A stretch of 64,000 bases of DNA from Agelas oroides (taxonomy: Eukaryota > Porifera > Demospongiae > Agelasida > Agelasidae), in NCBI GenBank assembly GCA_949130485.1, contig OX422194.1, forward strand, positions 4,724,699 to 4,788,698, read 5' to 3'. Below are positions 35,101 to 46,200 of this stretch, in pieces; within the stretch, counting starts at the first letter, position 1; each line of letters begins with the position of its first letter. The notes beneath the pieces are model-generated. The model saw nothing but the letters and a program-made list of their open reading frames with translations, ran no database searches and was not told the origin of the DNA. A program made the position numbers and the translations under genes.

Positions 35101-38100
35101 TATGCATTAGTCAGGTTCTAAAGACAATTGTGTCTACGAGACATGCTGCAGTGGTTGTCCCAGGAGCCAACTGTCTTTTTATGGTTCAGCCATCGATCTG
35201 TGGTTTGTTCAAAATCTCACATGTCATTTGATCACAAAACTTAACATTCTGCCAACAAGCGCATCCAGTCTTTTTTATCCGTAAGCTACCTGTTACTGTT
35301 GAATTATATGGGAGGTATAGTGAACCTTTTAATGGTTTACGCTATTTAGCTCCACTTCCAACATTTGCTATTTTTTCACAGGATAGGTGCACCGTGGCAC
35401 TAACTACTATGCACTCAGACTGGATGTCCATTGTTTTCTTGGGTCTGTGTATTATTTTGTTTATTAAATTTCTTGCATATTGGAATATTATATACTGAAA
35501 GTAAAGTTGGGTAGAATGTCTTTACCCACAGGCGAAATTTTCTACGCAGCAGTGCGTAGTTGCAAAATTTTGGCAAGTGAATAGGTACATAGATACTTAA
35601 GATTAGGACATACATAACCAAACTGTAGGGGTGGAGCTCTGCATACTGACCCCTGCTTGATTACAAGTGTACTCTAATATGGTTGAAGTTTACTTTCCAG
35701 CAGCATGAGCATTTGAAAGCAACAGTTGTATACATGCACCACTCACCAATGTTTTCTGTATACACTCCAATGTATAATGTCTGAGTAACATTGCTTGCGT
35801 CAGGTACAACACAGCAGTAAACTCCTTCCTCTCCACCTCTCCTCCTGTGCAGAAGTACCGTCATATTACCTCTTGTACTGTAGAAGTTCCATGGTTCATT
35901 GGTTGTTGAATTATCAGTTTCATTAGGGACTGTAGTTCCATTGGGGAAGAACCAGTTCCCTCTGACACCCTCCATGGCACCAGCATAAGGAGGTCGGCAA
36001 CAATCAGTTGCATTAGTCAGGCAGAGCAGAGCAGCATCACTTTCACCGATGTCCTCCAGGGTCACAAGACTGTTGTTCTGGTAGGTTGTACCATTGAGCG
36101 AGAACCTGACTTCCTCAGGGATAGGAAGTTCTGTTGCCCCGATTGTTATAATGGCAAAATTTGAATAAACTTTTATGACAACTGAACAAGCTTGATGTAA
36201 TTGTTTACTGTTGTTACATGTAACTCCACCCTTAAAGTTTACTGTGACATCATTTCTGGTCATGCCCATAAACAGGTTAGCTCTATCAAGCCCCTCCCTT
36301 GGGGTATATCAGTGGACTAAATGTGACATGCAGAATTCACATCAGCAAGATTTCGTGATGTTTCTGCACCAATACATTCTATTTAATCTGACCCAACTTT
36401 TCATCCAAAGTTCTTCAGGTGGCGGTGAAGTCTTTCGGCGGAGGTTAATGAAAACATAAACTTGGGTTACAGTCAGGACCAAGGTTACTCCTAGTTTCAG
36501 GGTTAGGGTTTGCTTTAGGGCAATCTTGCTTTGCGTAATTTTAAAAAGGGTTTTAGTGGCTCATTAATATATTCATGAACCCAAAATTGCCACTCGATGG
36601 ACGCATCTACACACTCACTGTAGGTAGCGTCCTAACCACCAATGTATCTCAAATCAATCTATGCCAACGTTTGTTCAGAGCTACTCTCAAGGTCAGGCTA
36701 GACTCATGTTTGTCACTAACTCTTGGAATGGACAACTTTGACTGCACCAAAATGAAAGCACATCTCGAAAAATTCACAGTTTGTCTATGGGAGGGGCTCA
36801 TTCACGAGTGGAAGCAAACATTACTAGCCCCACCTCTCCCCCTTATGTCACTAAACAACTCACGGCTCTGTTCCACACACAACCACCGTTCAGCTCCCTT
36901 GGGTACCAGAGTGTAGCACCAACGATAAATTGTGTATTCTAGTTAAAGCCCAGCCCAGCACTCGAAGCACCTGGCCACGGTCACCAACTAGGCTAGGCAT
37001 ACGGCCGTGAGACCTGGGCCTACTCAACAAATACAGTCTTGGCCACTGTGGCCTTTCTGCTGCTTCTAGACACAAGTTTGCTTTCACAAGCAGGCATTAC
37101 GCACTACTCATAGCTATGACACTACAGCACTCTACTAAACTCCTGTTTTGTGTTTTTTTAATTTATTTTTTATTATTTTTTTAAAGTCGATCTAAGCTTA
37201 TCTTCAAAGTTCCGACCAGGTTCCGCCAGGCCACATTTTAACTAACTTAATTATAAACTGATTATTGGATGCCAATGCCAACAGGAAATGGGGAAAATCC
37301 CCAATTTTACGGATAGTGAACGGATGAAGACTCCCAAAACTGACTGTTTGCTACTAGCTTAACAAGACAAAGATGTCTATCAGCTTGGATTCCAGGCTTG
37401 TCGACCTTGAAAGTACAGGGTTCTCTGCCACCTTAAGATGCTGCAAATGACTGAACTATGAATATTCCACACGTTACATTTGTCAAGTCAGCCCAATCCA
37501 GTGCTACCACAGAACAAACATGACACCACTAATCATATTCTTGAGGACCAATGAATGGAATTTTGCCTAGGGGTACCACACAGAGCTAGCTAAATCCTAT
37601 TAATATGCATGAGGGAAGAGATTGCCTGACTTCCAGCCGGAATTACATCTTAATGAGATTCATTGATCTCAATTCGGACATTAACTCTTTACCCCCGACG
37701 CGCATGCGCAGAAATCAATCTCGTAGCCACGAGATAAGATATTGATAAAATGGCGATTTTGTATCATGATGATTCATAGTGTTATATCTTGTAAACTAGC
37801 TGAGTTCACAGGTTGATAGTTAGGCTTAGTTTAATCAAAAACAAACCTGCTTTACTCAGGAAGTAGTCATACGAGTTGATGGTGAAGTTCGACTAAGCCA
37901 GAACAGATGAAGAGCGGGTACTCGCTATCCATTGGAAATGACGGGAAATCCGTGGCCAAACTCCCAGCGAAGGTACGTTTTCATTGTTGTTTAGATGATT
38001 AGCTAGAAACAATTCTGTAGAACTAGTTGCGCGTAGAATACAAGCTGTTCTGTGACAATGCTAGGTTCAACACGGTCGGCAGCCAAACTTTGAATGCGAT

Positions 38101-40263
38101 TTCCGGGGAAAGTCCCTATGGGACACCCCGGCTAATTATGCTTCGATCGACTTCCTGTGGCTTATAATAACTATATGTACTAACTCAAAAACGTGCAGCT
38201 GTGGCGATAAGTAGCTGGAAACTAACTTGGGCGCATACGGGCGCTATCGGGTTTAAAGGTTGTAAAAATTCCGGGAGCATACGGGTACTATCGGGGGTAA
38301 AGGGTTAACAACATTCACAAGTATCCAAGGAGGGTTAATTAGATTCATAGCCCTGTTCTGTTCGGGTTTGAGTCCATGAAAGGCTTAGGGCATACTCATT
38401 AATATTCAACATCATTTACCCATTCCTTTCAACCCCAAGCCAAACTGCCAGTGCTTCAACAGAAGGTCAATAATGAGGTTCATGAGAGTCAACATACTCT
38501 AACCCTCCCATTGGACAGCTGACTGAACCCAGGGTTGTTCATGGGTAATGCTGAGGTCTAGTTAAAGCCAACTCATTAATATTCATGAATGGACAGGAAC
38601 ACTCCAGATTTTAGAGCTAGGTTGGCTTTAGATTCATAGCCTCAATTAGGGTTAGGGAGAGTAGGGTTAATGAGGTTAGGGTTAGGGATTTAGGGATAAG
38701 GCAAACTAGGGTTAGGGCTAGACTTAGGGTCTTAATTAGCTTCCCCACTCTCAGTCATCTACTAAGTTGTTTAGCCCTGTATGCAGTTGATATGCAGGAC
38801 AAAAATGGGAGCAAATTTGGTGAAAAAGCCTCGGATATTTTAGTTTGTGTATATATTGCCTCCCACATAGTGCAAAATAACCAACCAGGCCTACATTGAC
38901 AAGGTCTCAAGGATTCTACAGGTTTATGTTCGCGTAGAACTATCATGTTTTCCAAAATGTTTTACATTGTAGAACTGTGATGGTGGATGTTAGCTACCCA
39001 AACAACAAGCTCAGTGCTGGTCCACCAAAAATACTATCTCAGGCTCTTCTTTTATGCACTAGGTATTAATGCTCATGTTCACATCTGAATTGTGGTAATG
39101 TTTGTAAATTGTGTACCATGACGACCAACTCACTATCATCATCCATAATGCAGCACAGTGTGCTATCATTTCCTGGAGCAATGCCCAACATGTCTGGAGA
39201 ACCTTCTGGTAGCTGAATCCTCAGTAGCAGGCACTCTAGTGGCTCCTCCAGCACAGTGTCATCCAGCACTGACAAGGTGAAGCATGTTTCACCTGCTGCA
39301 CTGTCCATCAATGTCACATTGATTGTCAGGTCTATTGCTTCATAGTCAACATTAGGTGTGGCTGCAGATGAAGTAAATTCATGTGTAATCTGCAACAGCA
39401 AGATTAATGTGACATGCAGCAAAGCCATGTTACAAGCGGTATAGCTTTGTGGTGCCGGCAAGCAGCAAAACGTAATAGGTAGCAGCAAGTTAGTCTGATG
39501 AACTGTTCTCTCAAAATGAAGGTTGTGACATTGATACATTAACTACGGCAAGGAGCTGAGACAGATAGCAAAGTTGTGCAACATGCAGCAGCAAAGTTGT
39601 GTGATATGCATAATTAGCAAGGGAAAAAAATGTGTCACATTCTGTATTGCACATGTAGCCTTGATTCTAGACATGAATTTCTAGTACCTACCAGCTATGA
39701 TGCCGGTCATGTTGAACTCTGAAGGTACCATGGACCGAACATTGATTTGGAATGGCTGTAAAAATTGATGGCTAAATTTTACACAAACATCAGTTGTTCC
39801 AATGTTCTCTGGAATATCAGTAGTAGGCTTCACCAGGGAAAGGAGGAGCTCTGTGAGGGAGGAAGGAAAGTGTGACAGCATAGAGAAGATGAAGTAGAGA
39901 GGTGTCAGGATTACAGTAAAGGGAGTGGTGGGTAAAAATTGAGTCGACTTCTGATATAATAACACTTGCTCCAACAAAGGTCTACATCAAGTGCAATGCA
40001 CATACATACACACACACACATGAACAAATTATCTTACCATCATCATCCATAATCCCAACATAAGTTGTATTGTACATCCCAAAAACATGTGATCCATTAT
40101 CAAGGTTGCTTAGTGTAAATGTAAGAGTTTCTGTAGGCTCAAGAGCCATGTCATCATTATTTATGAGGAAGTCCACACATGATTCATCGTCTTGTGGTGC
40201 GAATGTCACAATTTGGTCAATAGACCCCAATCCTTGCTGTAGATCTGGCATGTGTGTGTGTGT

Positions 40264-40294
<31 letters not shown>

Positions 40295-43200
40295 GGGGGG
40301 GGGAAGTTCATACATTTAGCCATACATTTAGCCATGAATGCTCTAAAAGGACAGGGACCACCAGCATATATGTTTGTCTACTTAATCTGTGCTGACAACT
40401 CAGACAGTAATGTTCCTTTCGTGGATCCTGAGTGTATTGAAGCTAGATAAAGCTGTGGCACTATGCAGTCTCTGTATTATGTTACTGTGAGAATCTTGAG
40501 GGGTTTTACTTGTAAGCAAGGATTGTGACAATAGGAGGGCTGTAGTATCCAAAATCATGCCATATACCCCTCTGAACCATTCTCTTCTTGTCAACAGCCT
40601 AGACCATGAATTGGTTTTTCAGTCTGTTTCTCGGTCTGTCTGTCTCATTGTCAACATATATCACTCAAACTAGATGGTTTAAGGTGGCGGCAGAAGTCAC
40701 TCGGCGGAGGTTAACGAAAACATAAACCTGGGTTACAGTCAGGACCAGTGTTACTCCTAGTTTCAGGGTTAGGGTTTGGTTTAGGGCAATCTTGCGTTGC
40801 CTAATTTTAAAAATGGGTTTTAGTAGCTTATTAATATATTCATGAGTCAAAATTGCCACTCGATGGACGCATCTACATGCTCACTGTAGGTAGCGTCCTA
40901 ACCACCAATGTACCTCAAATCATTCTGTGCCAGCGTTTGTTCAGAGCTACTCCCAAAGTCAGGCTAGACTCATGTTTGTCACTACTCTTGGAATGGACAA
41001 CTTTGACTACACCAAAATGAATGCACATTTCAAAAAATTCACAGCTTGTCTACGGGAGGGGCTCATTCACGAGTGCAAGCAAGCATTACTAGCCCCACCT
41101 CTCCCCCTTATGTCGCTAAACAACTCACGGTTCTGTTCCCCACACAACTCCTCTGCAGCTTTCGTGTCAACGGCAACGTACTACGTACTACCAATGATAT
41201 ATTGCACATTCTAGTTAAAGCCCAGCCCAGCACTCAAAGCACCGGGACACGATCACCTACAAGGCTTGGCATACGATCGCAAGACCTGGGCCTGCCCAAT
41301 GAGTACAGTCTTGGCCACTGTGGCCTTTCTGCTGCTTCTAGACACAAGCTTGTTTTCACAAGCAGGCACTACACACTACTCACAGCTACTGACACTACAG
41401 CACTCTACTAAACTCCATTTTTATTTTTTATTTTTTTTAAGTCGATCTAAGCTTATCTTCAAAGCTCCGACCAGGTTCCGCCAGGCCACATCTTAACTAA
41501 CTTAATTATAAACTGATTATTGGATGTCAATGCCGACAGGATGTGGGAAAAATCCTCGAAGTTTACGGACAGTGAACGGATGAAGACTCCCAAAATGGAC
41601 TGTGCGCTAAAAGACAAAGAATTCTATCAGCTTGGATTCCAGGTTTGTTGACCTTGAAAACACAGGGTTCCCTGCCACCTTAATGACTCCGTGCATAATG
41701 CAGACAATTCATATTTTAGTGCATAACTATGTACTTCAATGCGTATATTTCACAAGTTGAACAATTTCTCATTTACCAGGAGTCTCTCCAGACAGCAGGT
41801 GAAACCCACCCCAGATACATGGCTATGTTCTCCTGATAGTGAATCTTGTAGTAAAAGTCTGCAAGCTACTGGGCACCTTAGCTTCTACTGTTCTGTTTAT
41901 ATAGGCAGGCATTGCAAGTAAGGTGTCTAGTGATAATCATCTTCTGCAATACAAATAAGGGCTGAAACTGATCTAGGGAGAGAGTGCCACACTATCCAGG
42001 TTTGGATGGTTCAGTCTTGAAACTAGTATGTACTGGCCTCCTTCTGGCATAATCATTGTGGGCTAGTCAACTGACGGGGCAGCAGCAGCATGGCACTTCT
42101 CTCAGCCCAGCTGTTAATAGGTTGGTTTCCACTGATCATGACTAACTTAACACTTATCTCCACTGATCATGATTAACTTAACACCTGTCTCCACTGATCA
42201 TGATTAACTTAACCCTTACTTCCACTGATCAGACTAACTTAACACTTATCTCCATGACTATCTTATCAACACTCACCTCCACTGATCATGATTTGAAGAG
42301 TCTCTGAGGTGCTGTTTACTTTGTCTATGCACACTGTCCCCATGCCAACATTCTCCATGAACACGTACATCTGTTGCCTGAACGTGAACATCACATCTGC
42401 AGAGAGATATCAAAATGAAGCTGGATCACCTTAATTGTAATGGAAGGAGTACTTTCACTTGTACACGACTGTTTTTTTTTGGTTTGCAGTATGTGCATGT
42501 GTTTGTATATGTGTGTGTACCGTAAAAGTGGGATACTAAGCAACTGGTGCCTATTTCCGAAATTAGCAAACCAAATGGCTGCTTATAATCATGGGGTACT
42601 TATATTCATGGGGTACTATGCTAAATACATTACATTTAAAAGCCAACAAACACAACAATTTTGCTGGTTACATTTTTGCTACTGGCATGAAATTACTGGT
42701 TAAATTGACAAAAAAGTGTTCCCTAGTAGAACTTTTCCACCATATGATGTGTGAAATCTGTCCTCCTTAACACATCAACATCAAATTCATGACATTTCCA
42801 AATGCCTATGATAACATTTCTTGAGGCCACTGATAATATCACCTAAATCCAGACCTATTCTGTTTTGCTGGCCGGGAAGGATGGGTTAGGGTAGTGAGTG
42901 ATTAAGGGACCAAACACTTCTCACCCAGAATCAACACAATTTGAGGTTGCTTGGCATGGGTCACGCTGGAGCCACCACTCGCCCCGCCACTCCACAGTTT
43001 TCCTAGCTACCCCAACCCATTCGCTCCAGGGGAACTACTAGGCAAAATTGGCTATAAAATTTGCACATAATTGCAGCGCCATTGATGAGAAAAAAAAAAG
43101 AATCAGCTAGCTGATCGAAGCTTGGAGAAAAGACAGTCATGTCCAGTGTTGCCTAGTAGTGTCTTGAAGATATTCTTGGTGCAATCCTAGGATATCAGAC

Positions 43201-46200
43201 CTCCTGGGATTGTTCTGGGACACCCCTGTGGCTGGTGTCTGAAGGATGAATGTCCCAGTACAGCCCTGGGTCATCCCTGCAGGCTGGGGTGACTTTGTTT
43301 TCAAAAGATCCAAGGGACATCCCAGGACTGTCCTGTGATATCCCTGCGAGCTGGGCGGGTGATGGGATGTCTGGAGGATCCCATGAGGGACATCCCAGGA
43401 CAGCCCTGGCACATCCCTGTACATTTGTGATCTTCCTAAAGCTAAAGAACTAATGTCCACAGTCATTGTTAGTTGTATTCGGAAATTATTGATTCAAATG
43501 TGCATGTTCTGTTTCACACAACACACAGTCATGCAGCCATGGGATCTTCCAGACACCAAGTCATACGTATCTTCAAGGACTATCCTAGGATGATGGATGT
43601 CCCAGGACTGTCCCAGGATTTCCCTTCAGACATCAAGTTACACCAATCTTTAGGGTGTCCCAGAACTGTCCTGGGATGTCCCTCATGGGATCCTCCGGAC
43701 ACCAAGTCACCCCAACCAAAACATCCCATTTGGTCCGGACTGTACTGGATATCCCATTATGTCTGGACAGTCCTGGTATGTGTCAGAGATTTGTAGGAAA
43801 CACTGGACATCCCTTAGAAAAGAGGGGTAAAGTACAGTTGCTGGATGGTGGTAGTGTGGCTGGACGTGGTTCCAACAACAACATATTCTTGTTTAGCCAT
43901 GCTTGGCACAATTTCCCAACTACTGGGAAACCATACCTTTTGGTGAATGCCAAAAGTGTTTAGCACTTTCCCATTGTGAGTTCAGTATAGGTATGCTTAC
44001 TTCACATTTCCCCATACAAATTATGTTTAAGGATCTGTGTAAAGACCAACCAATAGGTATGACTTTCCAATTGTTATTTGAAGTAAGTCGAGGGCGGTGT
44101 CTATTCGAAGAAACACAGTATATAGAAAAAATTTGGCAATTTCTTCATACAAGCCAGTGTGTGTGCCATCACTTATGCACAACTAAAAGGATGTTAGCCA
44201 ATGAGTCTAGTCAGCCAGCATTTGCTTATTGTATTTCCCTCTCTTTGAGGGAGGGGTCCTTTGTAGGCACTACTGGACAAAAATACTTGAGTAATGTCAT
44301 AGTCTAGTCCACTTCACACTAGTTTACACTTGTGATCGATCAACAACGTCGACTGATTGACGTCTCGTGCCTGGATGCTTGGGGATCTATTCGATATTTT
44401 GGATAAAAATTTGGCGGAATTCAATTTGTGGTATGTCCAACTCCCAATCTGCCAAATATAATTCGCCAAATTTTCCGGCCATACACTATGTCAGGGTGTA
44501 AGGATTCAAATCTCACCTGTTACAACCACCGTTCCTGAAGACATTCCCCTGGCATTCTGCACTGTGCAGCTGAATGTTCCCATAATGGCATTCTGATTCA
44601 TTGATGTGTCAATGGTGAGCACTGTCTGGTAGGTACTTGTTGTTGTGTTGGTCACCATCTGTGTCTGCTGGTGAGTAGTATTGGGGGTTATCACAACCCC
44701 ATTCCTACTCCAGGTGACGGTGCTAGCAGACCCACCAGTGGAGATGCAGGTGAAGCTGTTAGACTGCGCATTGAATGTTACACTAGTTACACTAGGTGAG
44801 CCTGCATAAATATAATATAATCAAAATTAAAATAAAGTGCAGCTGGTTTGTGAGTAGAATATGATAAGGCAGAAATCCATGTTATTTCAGTATGCACCTA
44901 GATCACTGCCAGTACACATGGTCTTGTACTACAGCACTTGGGGCCCAGAAATAGTTGCATCTCTCCCTGGGAAAATTATAAGACCCAGCGAGAATATGTT
45001 CTACTATCTATGTATAGATACAGTGGTTGGAAGCAGTTAAAGGCAACGACCTAACAATTGTATACCACTTTTATTCATGCCATAGTAAAACCTGGTACAG
45101 TAGCAAAAATAGCTTGCAAATAAGTAAACTGACTTGTACATACAAGGTTCATATGCATTAGTCAGGTTCTAAAGACAATTGTGTGACAAGACATGCTGCA
45201 GTGGTTGTCCCAGGACCCAACTGTCTTTTTCTGGTTCAGCCATTGATCTGTGGTTTGTTCAAAATCTCACATGTCATTTGATCACATTCTGCCAACAAGC
45301 GCATCCAGTCTTTTTTATCCGTAAGCTACCTGTTACTGTTGAATTATATGGGAGGTATAGTGAACTTGTTAATGGTTTTTCGCTATTTAGCTCCACTTCC
45401 AACAATTGCTGTTTTTTCACAGGATAGGTGCACCATGGCACTAACTACTATGTACTCAGACTGGATGTCCATTGTTTTCTTGGGTCTGTGTATTATTTGT
45501 TTATTAAATCTCTTGCATATTGGAATATTATATACTGAAAGTAAAGTTGGGTAGAATCTCTTTACCCACAGGCGAAATTTTCTACGCAGCAGTGCGTAGT
45601 TGCAAAATTTTGGGGAGTGAATAGGTACGTAGATACTTAAGATTAGGACAGCCATACATGTACATAACCAAACTGTAGGGGTGGAGCTCTGCATATGACC
45701 CCTGCTTGATTATAAGTGTACTCTAATATGGTTGAAGTTTTACTTTCCAGCAGCATGAGCATTTGAAAGCAACAGTTGTATACATGCACCACTCACCAAT
45801 GTTTTCTGTATACACTCCAATGTATAATGTCTGAGTAACATTGCTTGCGTCAGGTACAACACAGTAGTAAACTCCTTCCTCTCCACCTCTCCTCCTGTGC
45901 AGAAGTACCGTCATATTACCTCTTGTTCTGTAGAAGTCCCACGGTTCATTAGGGACTCTAGTTCCATTGGGGAAGAACCAGTTCCCTCTGACACCCTCCA
46001 TGGCACCAGCATAAGGAGGTTGGCAACAATCAGTTGCATTAGTCAGGCAGAGCAGAGCAGCATCACCTTCACCGATGTCCTCCAGGGTCACAAGACTATT
46101 GTTCTGGTAGGTTGTACCATTGAGTGAGAACCTGACTTCCTTAGGGATATCCCTGATTGTTGTTGCTATATTATGGCAAAATTTGAATAAACTTTTATGA

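Larger units (their letters stand above)
37434..38733. other. Remainder of the copy-1-specific insertion
   Basis: 1.3 kb absent from copy 2, whose uninterrupted site is around 46430. It contains the TTAA element (37681-38308) and a telomere-like GGGTTAGGG-rich end (38640-38725). No gene is seen. Confidence 0.65.
27181..38957. repeat. Tandem segmental duplication, copy 1
   Basis: Begins AATGTTTTACATTGTAGAAC at 27181 and ends at TTTTCCAAAA before 38957, where copy 2 starts with the same words. It carries six gene B exons. Compared with copy 2 it has extra insertions at 28186-28857, 30798-31807 and 36416-38733 and retains a MITE (33540-34055) that copy 2 has largely lost. Confidence 0.9.

Noticed and set aside
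38640-38725. True telomere or chromosome end
   Set aside because: The TTAGGG words are few, interrupted and internal; better explained as a transposon end.
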